Source: CAG-217 sp963642245 (lineage in GTDB: Bacteria; Bacillota; Clostridia; Oscillospirales; Acutalibacteraceae). From it: a stretch of 64,000 nucleotides of DNA. Made by a program: the position numbers and the translations under genes. The DNA lies in the NCBI GenBank assembly GCA_963642245.1, contig CAVIFY010000002.1:32288-96287 (forward strand), given 5' to 3'. The notes beneath the pieces are model-generated. The model did no database searches, had not been told where the DNA came from, and was given only the letters and a program-made list of their open reading frames with translations. Positions 1-8,424 of this stretch are shown here, one piece after another (position 1 is the stretch's first letter; each line of letters begins with the position of its first letter).

Positions 1-334
1 GCACCCAAAAGCTGAGAAACAGCAGCAGCCCCATAGGCACCGCCGCCAACATCACCAGGGGACGGAACTTGCCCCGCTTGCCGATGGCGCGGCCGTCAAT
101 GTACATAACGATAAAGAAGTTCAGTACCCAGGGCACCACGCTCACCAGGGTGTTAAACAGCGCCGCCTGGTGCTGATTGATCTGTACCACATCCACCAAA
201 AAGTTGTTGCGGTACTGCCCCACCATACCGGTCATATTGGTATAGAAGAACACAGACACCATGTACCAGATAAATTCGCCGGTGCCGATCTGCTTTTTGT
301 CGGCTGCGGGCGCAGCCATGGTCTTGCCGGACAT
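1..334 (-). CDS. GPH-family (MFS_2) sugar:cation symporter, N-terminal part
   Basis: Only the first ~111 residues are in the window; the gene runs off the left edge. The start at 334 is preceded by a GGGGGA ribosome binding site. The translation has hydrophobic membrane segments and a loop with GKRGKFRP, the cytoplasmic loop 2-3 signature of the glycoside-pentoside-hexuronide symporter branch of the MFS. Members import oligosaccharides or glycosides with Na+ or H+. It lies 36 bp downstream of the metallophosphoesterase gene in the same direction, so the two are probably cotranscribed. Substrate unknown. Confidence 0.8.
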   Translation of the reverse strand, partial: MSGKTMAAPAADKKQIGTGEFIWYMVSVFFYTNMTGMVGQYRNNFLVDVVQINQHQAALFNTLVSVVPWVLNFFIVMYIDGRAIGKRGKFRPLVMLAAVPMGLLLFLSFWV

Positions 335-370
335 TTAGAAATTCCCCCTTCAAAAATGCCGCTTTTGCTT

Positions 371-1738
371 TTATTTGGTCAACTGCAAGGTGCAGTCGTA
401 GTCCCGTTGTTGTTCGTCGCCGATCATAGAGAGCACAAAGGCACGCAGATCGGACAGCTGCGGGTTGCCGACGGCGAGCTTCTTCTCCAAAATATGCAGC
501 ACCGGAGACAGTCGGCGCAGCAGGTGATCCAGTGCGTCATACATAGGCGTGCCGGGCACATACGGCTCGTTGCCCACAAAGATATTGCGCACCAGCTCCA
601 CGCCCACATCCACCACCCGGCGATCGCCGATGGACGGATCCACCCGGAACCAAAACAGCCGCCCCAGCTTTTTGACCGTCAGCTTTTGCAGCAGTTTGCC
701 CACAGCCGTGACCGGACCTTTCAGCTTTTCCTTGCCTTGACTGCCGCCGAATTTGCCCATAAAGGTGTCAAAATCCGTCGCCATAGCGTCGATCATATCC
801 GTGATCATACGGTCAAAGCGCCACTGCAAATATTCCGCCGCGGTGCGCCCGCCTTTGTCATAGTCAAAATCATCAATGGTATAAGAGCGAATATCCACCC
901 GGCCGTCCGGCGCCACCGTCACCTTGCGATAGGCGCAGGGGCAGCCCACAAAGCAGCCGGTCTGCACATCGGTAATGGTGTTGCCTGCCGGTGAGGTGTG
1001 CTCCGTCACCGCCTGGGCGTGCATATGGCCGGTAAAGATCAGCTCCAGCCCGGCGTCCGCCAGGGTGTTGGCGGTCTGTTCCCAATCGGTCAAGTGGGCG
1101 TCGCCGATCAGCCCCATCACTACCGAGAACGGCAGCAGCGGATAGTGGGTCATGGCAATGATTCGCTCCCCGGCAGCGTGCGCCGCCTGAATTTGCGCCA
1201 CCGCCCAGTCCAGCTGGTCCGGCCAAAGGCCCTTAAAGTCCTTGCAGTCGCCGTCACAGTTCAGCGCCAGCAGCCGCAGCCCCGGCGCCAGCTGCGCCAC
1301 ATAAGACAGACTCTCCCGGTGCTCCGCAATGGCACCGTCAAAGCCGAATTCCCGGTAAAAATCCCGCAGATCGCTGCGCTCCATACCGGACACCGGCACC
1401 GTGTGGTCGCCCACAAATTCGCAGGGGTTCTCCGCATAATCGTGGCGGGCGGTAATTAAATAAATTTTCTTTCCGGCTTCTTGCAGACGATAAAGCCGAT
1501 CTCGAAAGCCCACATGGCTTTGATACTCGCCCCGATACACCAGATCGCCGGGGATCAGGATCACATTCGTCTCCTTGTCCGCCGCGATCCGGGCAAACCC
1601 GGCGTCAATAATGGCCGGGGTCTCCGCCACGCACTTTTGGTCCGTGCGGGAGCGGGCCTCGTAAGCCGGTCCGCTGCGGCTGAAGGACTCATCAAAATAA
1701 TGGGGGTCCGTCACTAAGTAAAAGGAAAAATCGCTCAT
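371..1738 (-). CDS. Calcineurin-like metallophosphoesterase with atypical active site
   Basis: 455 aa. Metallophosphoesterase motifs are present in order: DPH (D11, H13), GDLVYRGE (D65), a histidine in MTHYPL (H198) and GHMH (H238, H240). The third motif, normally GNHD/E, reads TARHD, so the metal-binding asparagine is replaced by R98 while H99 and D100 remain. There is no signal peptide, so it is probably cytoplasmic. A C-terminal extension of ~170 residues follows the catalytic domain. It is upstream of, and likely cotranscribed with, a GPH sugar transporter, and downstream of an AraC regulator. Substrate unknown; it may hydrolyse a phosphorylated sugar or nucleotide. Confidence 0.75.
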   Translation of the reverse strand: MSDFSFYLVTDPHYFDESFSRSGPAYEARSRTDQKCVAETPAIIDAGFARIAADKETNVILIPGDLVYRGEYQSHVGFRDRLYRLQEAGKKIYLITARHDYAENPCEFVGDHTVPVSGMERSDLRDFYREFGFDGAIAEHRESLSYVAQLAPGLRLLALNCDGDCKDFKGLWPDQLDWAVAQIQAAHAAGERIIAMTHYPLLPFSVVMGLIGDAHLTDWEQTANTLADAGLELIFTGHMHAQAVTEHTSPAGNTITDVQTGCFVGCPCAYRKVTVAPDGRVDIRSYTIDDFDYDKGGRTAAEYLQWRFDRMITDMIDAMATDFDTFMGKFGGSQGKEKLKGPVTAVGKLLQKLTVKKLGRLFWFRVDPSIGDRRVVDVGVELVRNIFVGNEPYVPGTPMYDALDHLLRRLSPVLHILEKKLAVGNPQLSDLRAFVLSMIGDEQQRDYDCTLQLTK

Positions 1739-1834
1739 GGTTCCATCTCCCGGGCAAAGAAGCCCTATATACTATAAAATATCACAATACAGCCTTTTAT
1801 ACAACTTGATATATCCAACCCCGCTTGCGATTTA

Positions 1835-2632
1835 TCACAATGCGGTCAGCTCACGAAAGCGGCTGGGCGAATACCCTGTCCCCTGCTTAAAGGCGTAAGA
1901 AAAATATTGGGCGTCCGTATAGGACAGCGCGTCTGCAATCTCGCTGACGGTCATTTGGGTGTTGATCAGATAATCCTTGGCGATCTGCAAGCGACAGTTT
2001 TTATAATATTGGTACGGCGTCACGCCGAATTTGGCAGAAAATCGGTTGATAATATGATTTTTGGAATAATTCATGGCTCGGCACAGTTCGTCCAGGTCCA
2101 GGTGGGTGGTGGCTCGGTTCTCGATCTCCCGCTTAATGCGATCCGCCAGGTCGTACTCTGCGGTGATCTGCCGGTCATAAATGCGCTGCACCAGGCTGAA
2201 CAGCACCGGCGCCATGGCGATCTGGGCCTTTTCCTGGTCCTGATTGTTGAACCCCAGACTGAACAACCGGGCAAAGGCCTTTTCCACATAACAGCCGGGG
2301 AACAGGTAGGTGTCCCGGGGCAAATAGGTGCGCAGCAGGCAGTCCGCCACCGGGCCGCTAAAGCTGATGAAATACTTGTGCCAGGGGTGCCGGGGGTCCG
2401 CATAATAGGTGTGGCGGCTGCCCTCGGTCAGCAGGAACACATCCCCCGCCCCGGGGTGCAGCACCTGGCCGTTGATCTCCAGGGTGCCGGTGCCGTCCAC
2501 AATGTATTCCAGGGAGTTCAGGTCGCTGCACGGTCGGCTGATCCGGTACTTGCCGTCGCACACCGTCTCTCCCACAAAGCGCACCTCCAGCGGTCGCCCG
2601 CTCTCCGCAAACAGCTTGATATTCTCATACAT
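1835..2632 (-). CDS. AraC-family transcriptional regulator
   Basis: 265 aa. The N-terminal ~140 residues form a cupin-type sensing domain (LHPGAGDVFLLTEGSRH), and the C-terminal ~100 residues carry two helix-turn-helix motifs with the AraC signature around YFSYAFKQGTGYSPSRFR. Such proteins usually activate sugar-use genes after ligand binding. The likely targets are the metallophosphoesterase-GPH pair just downstream on the same strand. The ribosome binding site (AAAGGTG) is unusually far from the ATG, and the interval holds an inverted repeat TGTGA-N4-TCACA (2633-2646) that could be an autoregulatory site. Confidence 0.88.
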   Translation of the reverse strand: MYENIKLFAESGRPLEVRFVGETVCDGKYRISRPCSDLNSLEYIVDGTGTLEINGQVLHPGAGDVFLLTEGSRHTYYADPRHPWHKYFISFSGPVADCLLRTYLPRDTYLFPGCYVEKAFARLFSLGFNNQDQEKAQIAMAPVLFSLVQRIYDRQITAEYDLADRIKREIENRATTHLDLDELCRAMNYSKNHIINRFSAKFGVTPYQYYKNCRLQIAKDYLINTQMTVSEIADALSYTDAQYFSYAFKQGTGYSPSRFRELTAL

Positions 2633-2735
2633 TGTGACAATTCACACCTTTCTTCATCTATACGACTGTCAGCAGCCGTCTATGTGTGATAATTATAATA
2701 TAACACAAGCCGGCAGCCACTGCAATCCCGAGGGC

Positions 2736-2773
2736 ATAAAAAAGCGCTCCCCTGCCAAACACAGGAGAGCGCC
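2736..2773 (-). terminator. Intrinsic terminator of the MATE gene
   Basis: Read on the minus strand, a GC-rich stem of about 10 bp (arms around 2763-2772 and 2744-2753, one mismatch) is followed by a T-run. It lies just past the MATE stop codon. Confidence 0.8.
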
Positions 2774-2785
2774 CGCAGCGCTTAT

Positions 2786-4135
2786 TCACTTTTTGCTCCA
2801 CACACGGCGGTACTTGACAAAGTAAAACAGGCTCATCAGCAGACTGAGCACCTCACCGGCGGTGATGGACAGCCACACGCCGTCGATCCCCCAAATGCGG
2901 GGCAGCACCAGCACCGGCACCACCATAAAGAGAATGGTGCGGCAAAAGGACAGGATCGCCGAGGTGCGCCCATCGTTCAGCGCCGTAAACCAGCCGGAGG
3001 CGTACACATTAAATGCCATCATCAAAAAGCTGGTGGCCACAATACGGAAGCCGTGGAGCGCCATCTCCGCCACAGCCCCATTGTTCTTGGCAAAGAAGCC
3101 CACCATCTGGCGGCCAAAGCCAAAGCTCAGCGCCGTGGCAACAGCGCCCGCCACAAACAGCACCCGGCAGCTGATCCAAAACAGCCGCCCCAGCCGCTGC
3201 CGATCCTGGCGCCCTAAATTGTAGCTGACCACGGGAGCAATGCCGTTGGTATAGCCCCGGAACAGGCTGCCGAACACACCCTGGGCGTACCAAATAATAC
3301 TCAGGGAAGCCACGCCGTTTGCCCCGGCAAAGCGCATTAAAATCCGGTTAAACAAAATGGTGATCACAGAGAACGCCAGCACGCTGACCATCTCTGACGC
3401 GCCGTTGCCGCAGCTTTGCCACAGAGTGCGCCAGCGGGCACGGGGCCGCACCAGGTACAGCACCTGGCGCCGATCCACAGCAAAGATCACCAGCCCGATC
3501 AGGGACGGCAGCGCGTAGCCGATACCGGTGGCAATGGCCGCCCCCTGCAAGCCCATACCCAGCTTGGCAATGAACAGCCAGTCCAGGGCAATGTTCACCA
3601 CCCCGCCTAAAACGGACAGCCCGGCGCCCAGCTTGGCCTTGCCCACAGTGATAAAGCTCATGCCGAAAATGGTGCCGAACACGGAAAAAGGCAAAGTAGC
3701 CAGTACCGGCAGCATATAGGTGCGGCAAACCGGCAGCAGGGCGTCGTCCGCTCCTAAAAAGCGGCACAGCGGATCTAAAAAGATAAAGAACACAATGGTC
3801 AGCACCACGCAAAAGGCGAATGCCGTCAGGGACAGAAAGGAAAAATCCTGCCGGGCCTCTTGTATCTTCTCCTCCCCGATCTTCTTGGCTACCAGCGCAT
3901 TGCCGCCGGTGCCGAACATCATACCCAGCGCCGAGCCAAGATAGATCAGCGGCAGCACAATGTTAATGGCAGACAGGGCGTTGGTATCCACCAAACGGGC
4001 CACGAACATACCGTCCACCGAGGAATACAGGCCCATAAATACCGTAGAGAACACCGTAGGCAGTGCAAAGCGCAGCAGCCAACCCAGGGTGATGGGGTGT
4101 TCCAATTTTACATTCTTCTCCACAAATACCTCCAA
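2786..4135 (-). CDS. MATE-family multidrug efflux transporter
   Basis: 449 aa with about 12 hydrophobic segments, the expected size for MATE (NorM/DinF-like) drug or metabolite:cation antiporters. The N-terminus (PITLGWLLRFALPTVFS) and the repeat-half signature near GMMFGTGGNALVA match the family. The start is 3 bp after the stop of the MarR regulator, so the two form one operon and the regulator probably represses the pump until a toxic compound binds. Specific substrate not predictable. Confidence 0.92.
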   Translation of the reverse strand: MEVFVEKNVKLEHPITLGWLLRFALPTVFSTVFMGLYSSVDGMFVARLVDTNALSAINIVLPLIYLGSALGMMFGTGGNALVAKKIGEEKIQEARQDFSFLSLTAFAFCVVLTIVFFIFLDPLCRFLGADDALLPVCRTYMLPVLATLPFSVFGTIFGMSFITVGKAKLGAGLSVLGGVVNIALDWLFIAKLGMGLQGAAIATGIGYALPSLIGLVIFAVDRRQVLYLVRPRARWRTLWQSCGNGASEMVSVLAFSVITILFNRILMRFAGANGVASLSIIWYAQGVFGSLFRGYTNGIAPVVSYNLGRQDRQRLGRLFWISCRVLFVAGAVATALSFGFGRQMVGFFAKNNGAVAEMALHGFRIVATSFLMMAFNVYASGWFTALNDGRTSAILSFCRTILFMVVPVLVLPRIWGIDGVWLSITAGEVLSLLMSLFYFVKYRRVWSKK

Positions 4136-4138
4136 AAA

Positions 4139-4597
4139 TCACGCGTCTTCTGCGTCTAATATCTCCCTATAAAAATGCGACTCCAACCGCCGGGCAAAGC
4201 ACTCCAGCGCAGCAATAAAATCCTCGCCGTATTGCGCCGTTGTCTCCTCTATGGCCCGGTTCTCCGCCTGCACCAGGTCCGCCAGCATACGGCAGGAATA
4301 GACCTTGCCTGCCGGGGTCAACTGTATGGCCATTTCCCGCCGGGTGCCGGGCACCCGCTTCAGCTCCAAATACCCCTCGCGCTGGCAGTCCTTAATGGTG
4401 GTGTTCAGCGTGGTCTTGGGCACCAAAAACCGGGTGCAAATATCCTTTTGGCTGTGGGGCTGTCCGTCGCTTAGCGCATACAGCAGCGTAAAGGTGCTGC
4501 AACGCATTTTTTTATGCCTGGCCACTGTATCATACAGGGCGTCGATCCGACTGTTGGCCGTTACCATACGCAACAGCAGTTCCTGATTTTTGTCCAT
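4139..4597 (-). CDS. MarR-family transcriptional regulator of the MATE pump
   Basis: 152 aa winged-helix protein. Residues ~45-105 contain the MarR DNA-binding region (SQKDICTRFLVPKTTLNTTIKDCQREGYLELK) and a wing with RREMAIQLTPAG. First gene of the MarR-MATE operon. The promoter upstream holds a perfect 12-bp palindrome between its -35 and -10 boxes, which is the expected site for autorepression by a MarR dimer. Confidence 0.88.
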   Translation of the reverse strand: MDKNQELLLRMVTANSRIDALYDTVARHKKMRCSTFTLLYALSDGQPHSQKDICTRFLVPKTTLNTTIKDCQREGYLELKRVPGTRREMAIQLTPAGKVYSCRMLADLVQAENRAIEETTAQYGEDFIAALECFARRLESHFYREILDAEDA

Positions 4598-4626
4598 TTT
4601 TGCACCTCTGTGTTCAAGTTTCGCCT

Positions 4627-4655
4627 ATTATAATACGAATTCGTACTTTTGTCAA
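4627..4655 (-). promoter_or_regulatory. MarR-MATE promoter with palindromic operator
   Basis: -35 TTGACA (4650-4655) and -10 TATAAT (4627-4632) are both perfect, with a 17-bp spacer. The spacer contains the palindrome TACGAATTCGTA (4634-4645). A repressor bound there would block RNA polymerase directly. Confidence 0.85.
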
Positions 4656-4660
4656 GGCGC

Positions 4661-4696
4661 AAAAAAGCGGCTGCAAGCCATAGACCTGCAACCGCT
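4661..4696 (-). terminator. Intrinsic terminator of the heavy-metal ATPase operon
   Basis: On the minus strand GCGGTTGCA pairs with TGCAGCCGC and is followed by TTTTTT. It lies directly after the P-type ATPase stop and before the MarR promoter. Confidence 0.85.
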
Positions 4697-4703
4697 CTTT
4701 CAG

Positions 4704-6581
4704 TTATAATTTGATTTTCAGTGCGCGGGTGGCGTTGAGCACCGCCAGCACCATCACGCCCACATCGGCAAAGATCGCCAGCCACATACCGGCAATACCC
4801 AGAGCACCCAGCACCAGACAAACAGCCTTTACCGCCAGGGCGAACACAATGTTTTGCCGCACGATCTGCAAGGTGTGGCGCGAGATCTTCATCGCCAGTG
4901 CGATCTTGGACGGATCATCGTCCATCAGCACCACATCCGCCGCCTCAATAGCAGCGTCCGAGCCAAGGGCGCCCATGGCGATCCCCACATCGGCGCGGGA
5001 CAGCACCGGCGCGTCGTTGATACCATCGCCCACAAAGGCCAGGTTCTCCTTGGGGCCTTTCTCTGCCAGCAGCTTTTCCACCTGCTCCACCTTGTCGCCG
5101 GGCAGCAACTCGCTCTCTACCCGGTCCATACCGATCTCCGCAGCTACCCGATCCGCCGCAGCCTTGGCGTCGCCGGTGAGCATAACGGTCATTTTTACGC
5201 CGTTCTCCTTGAGCGCAGCCATAGCCGCCTTGGCAGTGGGCTTCACCACATCGGAGATCACAATGCAGCCGATATACTTACCGTCCGCCGCCACATACAC
5301 GGCGGTGCCGTCGGTATGCTCGGCAGGCAGGGCGGCGCCGATCTTTTTCATCAGCTTGGCGTTACCGGCAGCCACCGGGTGGCCGTCCACCAGCGCCTGC
5401 ACGCCGTGACCGGCGATCTCCTGAATATCGCTGACCCGCTCCCCTTGCAGGGGCTGGCCGTAAGCGTCTTTCAGGCTTTGGCTGATGGGGTGGTGAGAGC
5501 CGCTCTCTGCATAGGCCGCCAGGCCCAGCAGCACCTCTTTATCCACACCCGGCTCCGGGTACACACCGGTCACCTGGAACACCCCTTTGGTCAGGGTGCC
5601 GGTCTTGTCGCACACAATGTACTTGGTATCGGCCAGGGCTTCCAGGTAGTTGGAGCCTTTCACCAAAATACCGTTTTTAGAAGCGCAGCCGATCCCGCCA
5701 AAGAAGCTCAGCGGAATGGAGATCACCAGCGCGCAGGGACAGCTGATAACCAAGAAAGTCAGCGCTCTTGTGATCCAGTCTGCCCACATCGCCGGGTAAC
5801 CGGCCAACAGGCGGATCACCGGCGGCAGCACCGCCAGCGCCAGGGCGCTGTAACACACCGCGGGGGTGTAGTACCGGGCAAACTTGGTGATAAAGTTCTC
5901 AGACTTGGACTTTTTCATAGCGGAATTCTCCACCATGTCCAAGATCTTGGACACGGTGGACTCGCCGAATTCCTTGGTGGTGCGCACCACAATGCGCCCG
6001 CTCATATTGATACAGCCGCTGATCACATCGTCGCCGACTTTGGCGTCCCGGGGCACGCTCTCGCCGGTAAGTGCGCCGGTGTTCAGGGTGGTATTGCCCT
6101 CTACGATCACGCCGTCAATGGGCACCTTTTCGCCCGGGTCTACCACGATCTGTGTGCCCACTTCCACATCGTCCGGGTCCACCTGTTCCAGCTTGCCGTC
6201 TACCATCACATTGGCATAGTCCGGGCGAATATCCATCAGGGCGGCAATGTTCTTGCGGCTCTTGCCTACCGCCACGCTCTGGAACAGCTCGCCGATCTGG
6301 TAAAACAGCATAACGGCCACGCCCTCTTTGAAGTCCTGCAAGCAAAGGGCGCCCACCGTGGCTACTGCCATTAAGAAATTCTCGTCAAACACCTGGCGGT
6401 TTTTGATCCCCTTAAGCGCTTTCCAGAGAATATCGTAGCCGATCACAAAGTACGGCACCAAATACAGAACGATCATGGCCCACTGTGGCAGCGAGGCCAG
6501 CTTATCCAGCAGGATCACCCCTGCCAGCAGCACCAGCGCAGCGATAATGCGCGCCAGCACTTTCTTTTGTTTCTTACTCAT
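4704..6581 (-). CDS. Heavy-metal translocating P-type ATPase (Zn/Cd/Co type)
   Basis: 625 aa P1B ATPase exporting soft divalent metals. It has TGES (172-175, actuator), the CPC metal site (281-283) in transmembrane segment 6, DKTGT with the phosphorylated Asp (325-329) and GDGINDAP (hinge). The residues after CPC (ALVISIPLSFFGGIGCASK) resemble ZntA/CadA rather than CopA. The N-terminal metal-binding domain is missing and is instead encoded by the small upstream gene. The ATG at 6581 is chosen over the upstream TTG because GGGAGGG sits just before it. Confidence 0.9.
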   Translation of the reverse strand: MSKKQKKVLARIIAALVLLAGVILLDKLASLPQWAMIVLYLVPYFVIGYDILWKALKGIKNRQVFDENFLMAVATVGALCLQDFKEGVAVMLFYQIGELFQSVAVGKSRKNIAALMDIRPDYANVMVDGKLEQVDPDDVEVGTQIVVDPGEKVPIDGVIVEGNTTLNTGALTGESVPRDAKVGDDVISGCINMSGRIVVRTTKEFGESTVSKILDMVENSAMKKSKSENFITKFARYYTPAVCYSALALAVLPPVIRLLAGYPAMWADWITRALTFLVISCPCALVISIPLSFFGGIGCASKNGILVKGSNYLEALADTKYIVCDKTGTLTKGVFQVTGVYPEPGVDKEVLLGLAAYAESGSHHPISQSLKDAYGQPLQGERVSDIQEIAGHGVQALVDGHPVAAGNAKLMKKIGAALPAEHTDGTAVYVAADGKYIGCIVISDVVKPTAKAAMAALKENGVKMTVMLTGDAKAAADRVAAEIGMDRVESELLPGDKVEQVEKLLAEKGPKENLAFVGDGINDAPVLSRADVGIAMGALGSDAAIEAADVVLMDDDPSKIALAMKISRHTLQIVRQNIVFALAVKAVCLVLGALGIAGMWLAIFADVGVMVLAVLNATRALKIKL

Positions 6582-6604
6582 ACCTGTCCCTCCCAAGCGC
6601 AGGT

Positions 6605-6823
6605 TTACAGAAAGATCTCGCAGTCGCTCTCTACCCGCTTGCAGTTCTTCCGGGCGGCCGCCATCACAGCGTCCACATCTGCGCCTTCTTCAAATTCCAC
6701 CTTCAGTTTTAAGGTCATAAAGCTCAGGGCAGCGTCCTGCACACCGGGGGTCTTTTTAACAGCGTCTTCCATCTTAGCCGCGCAGTTGGCGCAGTCCACA
6801 TCTACTTTGTAAGTCTTTTTCAT
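6605..6823 (-). CDS. HMA-domain metallochaperone partner of the P-type ATPase
   Basis: 72 aa, a single heavy-metal-associated domain with the metal-binding CxxC in VDCANCAAKMEDAV. It ends with two further cysteines (CKRVESDCEIFL). It precedes the P1B ATPase by 23 bp and replaces the N-terminal domain that most such pumps carry in cis. The start at 6823 has AAGGAG seven bases upstream; the ATG at 6829 is too close to that site. It probably delivers metal to the pump or senses metal load. Confidence 0.88.
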   Translation of the reverse strand: MKKTYKVDVDCANCAAKMEDAVKKTPGVQDAALSFMTLKLKVEFEEGADVDAVMAAARKNCKRVESDCEIFL

Positions 6824-6871
6824 AACCATTCTCCTTATGCAAAATGTTTGTTTTGTTATTCTGAACAAGAT

Positions 6872-6896
6872 AACATATTCTCATCTGTTCATATGT
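6872..6896. promoter_or_regulatory. Probable metal-repressor operator (imperfect inverted repeat)
   Basis: ACATAT (6873-6878) and ATATGT (6891-6896) form an inverted repeat over the expected transcription start of the HMA-ATPase operon, with TGTTCAT inside. It resembles ArsR/SmtB-type operators, a family commonly controlling such pumps. No ArsR gene lies nearby, so the regulator would act from elsewhere. Confidence 0.45.
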
Positions 6897-6897
6897 C

Positions 6898-6926
6898 ATT
6901 ATATTCAGTCAGTCAGAGAATGTCAA
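6898..6926 (-). promoter_or_regulatory. Perfect consensus promoter of the HMA-ATPase operon
   Basis: -35 TTGACA (6921-6926), 17-bp spacer, -10 TATAAT (6898-6903). Such a strong promoter implies tight repression, and an inverted repeat lies immediately downstream. Confidence 0.88.
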
Positions 6927-7004
6927 TAGCTTTTTGAAAAGATTTGCAAAAAATAGGCAATGCTCCCCTTTTGCTCAGCAAATGTAAACGCAGACCAAAC
7001 AGAC

Positions 7005-7036
7005 AGAAAAAACCGCCCTGCCAAAACAGGACGGTT
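7005..7036 (-). terminator. Intrinsic terminator of the MarR gene
   Basis: On the minus strand AACCGTCCTG, loop TTTT, CAGGGCGGTT followed by a T-run; lies just past the stop at 7060. Confidence 0.85.
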
Positions 7037-7059
7037 CAAATTTACGATTTTATGACAGA

Positions 7060-7539
7060 TCACATATCTGCAATGTTTGCCTGCACGATCTCCAGGATCC
7101 GATCCAGTTCCTGAATATCAGCCTCACTCAGGCCGGCATAGACGGTCTCGATCATCTCGCTCTCCTTGGAACGGAAATCAGCGATCACGGACTTTGCCTT
7201 ATCCGTAAGAGAAATGCGAACGGCGCGGCGGTCTTCCTTATCCCGCTCAACGGTCACATAGTCCTGCTGACGCAACTCCTCAACGCAGCGGCTGATCATG
7301 CCCTTGGAGTAATCCGTATCGTGGCTTACATCGCGCACGGTCTGCGGGGTCTTGGATTGATCCAGGCACAGCAGGATCTCAACCATACATCTGGACACTT
7401 TGGCCTTTTTTTCGCCCTTTACAGCCACAGCGGCTGCGGCCTCCATGCCTACGGCCTCGGCCAGCTCCTTGCGCTTTTTGGAAACAGCTTTGGAGGTGTG
7501 AATGAACTTGCTGCCGAATGCAGTCATTTTTTTGCTCAT
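7060..7539 (-). CDS. MarR-family transcriptional regulator
   Basis: 159 aa. The MarR winged helix-turn-helix spans ~residues 55-120 (QTVRDVSHDTDYSKGMISRCVEELRQ), with a wing containing RDKEDRRAVRISLT, a strong MarR signature. The N-terminal ~40 residues are lysine- and alanine-rich. It is a single-gene unit with its own consensus-like promoter (7578-7606) and terminator. No obvious target is adjacent; it may control the HMA-ATPase operon downstream or act elsewhere. Confidence 0.88.
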   Translation of the reverse strand: MSKKMTAFGSKFIHTSKAVSKKRKELAEAVGMEAAAAVAVKGEKKAKVSRCMVEILLCLDQSKTPQTVRDVSHDTDYSKGMISRCVEELRQQDYVTVERDKEDRRAVRISLTDKAKSVIADFRSKESEMIETVYAGLSEADIQELDRILEIVQANIADM

Positions 7540-7577
7540 AATGAAGTCCTTTCTGCTTCACCCTCTTCTCATCTATA

Positions 7578-7606
7578 AATATAATATAAAACCAATTTTT
7601 TGTCAA
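7578..7606 (-). promoter_or_regulatory. Promoter of the MarR gene
   Basis: -35 TTGACA (7601-7606), 17-bp AT-rich spacer, -10 TATATT (7578-7583). AAAGGA precedes the ATG at 7539. Confidence 0.75.
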
Positions 7607-7639
7607 GTAGAAATGCAGAAAATCGTATGCCTTTATTGA

Positions 7640-8251
7640 TTATTTTACACTTTCGTCCGTATCGTCCAGCACCCGGGCGTTTTCGTCAATGATAGGCGCC
7701 GTGCGGTTGACTGCGTCCTCCACAGCGCGACCCACCTTGCGCAGCTGTACATAGCCCACAGCTTCCATCACCGCATACAGCAGCAGCGCCACGCCCAGCA
7801 TTCTGGCCAGCGCCAGGGCGGTATGGAACGGATTGGCCATACATACAATACCCAAAATAATGGACACCACCGTCAGCGCCAGGTTGACGCCCCAGCCGGG
7901 CAGCAGCCGCATTTCCCGCCGCAGGGCGATCACCAGGCCGATGATCCCGCCGCAGAAGATAAATGCGCCGAACAGGAACTCCACCAATGTAAGAATACTC
8001 TGGTACTTGGCACAGACGATCACACCGCACACCATGGAGATCAACCCCACAGACAGCACCACCGGACCGGCAGTTTTGCGAAAATACTGCACCACACCCA
8101 CGGCACCCATGATCAGCAGCGCGCCGCCAAAGGCCAGGCTGATATAGCGAATACTGGCCGCCGGAAAAATCAGCAGCGCCAGCCCGCACAGCGCGGAAAT
8201 AATAATACTGACAATGGAATAGGAACGGAATTTTTCAAACAACTCGCGCAT
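7640..8251 (-). CDS. HdeD/DUF308-like integral membrane protein
   Basis: 203 aa with about six hydrophobic helices arranged as pairs (residues ~10-165), followed by a polar C-terminal tail rich in acidic residues. The pattern of short helices with glycines (LAFGGALLIMGAVGVVQYF) fits the DUF308/HdeD membrane family, which includes acid-stress proteins of unclear mechanism. Single-gene unit with its own promoter (8299-8327) and a GGAGGG ribosome binding site. Confidence 0.7.
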   Translation of the reverse strand: MRELFEKFRSYSIVSIIISALCGLALLIFPAASIRYISLAFGGALLIMGAVGVVQYFRKTAGPVVLSVGLISMVCGVIVCAKYQSILTLVEFLFGAFIFCGGIIGLVIALRREMRLLPGWGVNLALTVVSIILGIVCMANPFHTALALARMLGVALLLYAVMEAVGYVQLRKVGRAVEDAVNRTAPIIDENARVLDDTDESVK

Positions 8252-8298
8252 AGCGATCCCTCCAACAAAAGCGATTACCCATCACCGGGCACACCTCA

Positions 8299-8327
8299 TT
8301 TATAGCACCAAACGGCCGCTTTGTCAA
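8299..8327 (-). promoter_or_regulatory. Promoter of the HdeD-like gene
   Basis: -35 TTGACA (8322-8327), 17-bp spacer, -10 TATAAA (8299-8304) on the minus strand. Confidence 0.75.
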
Positions 8328-8380
8328 ATGATAGACAAACCGCCCCTTTTCAGTATGCCAACGGGGCCGAAAATCATACA

Positions 8381-8408
8381 AAACAGCCCCCGGTGTACCG
8401 AGAGCTGC
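8381..8408 (-). terminator. Terminator of the EF-G-like gene
   Basis: A hairpin with several G-T pairs is followed by TTTTGT on the minus strand, just past the stop at 8425. Confidence 0.55.
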
Positions 8409-8424
8409 CCTTATATAATATGTA

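Noticed and set aside
170..994. Long open frame opposite the metallophosphoesterase gene, and many similar antisense frames
   Set aside because: Histidine/glutamine/arginine-rich shadow translations of GC-rich genes, without ribosome binding sites or recognisable domains.
2633..2646. TGTGA-N4-TCACA resembling a CRP site
   Set aside because: Spacing is 4 rather than 6 and CRP control is not typical here; kept only as a possible autoregulatory repeat.
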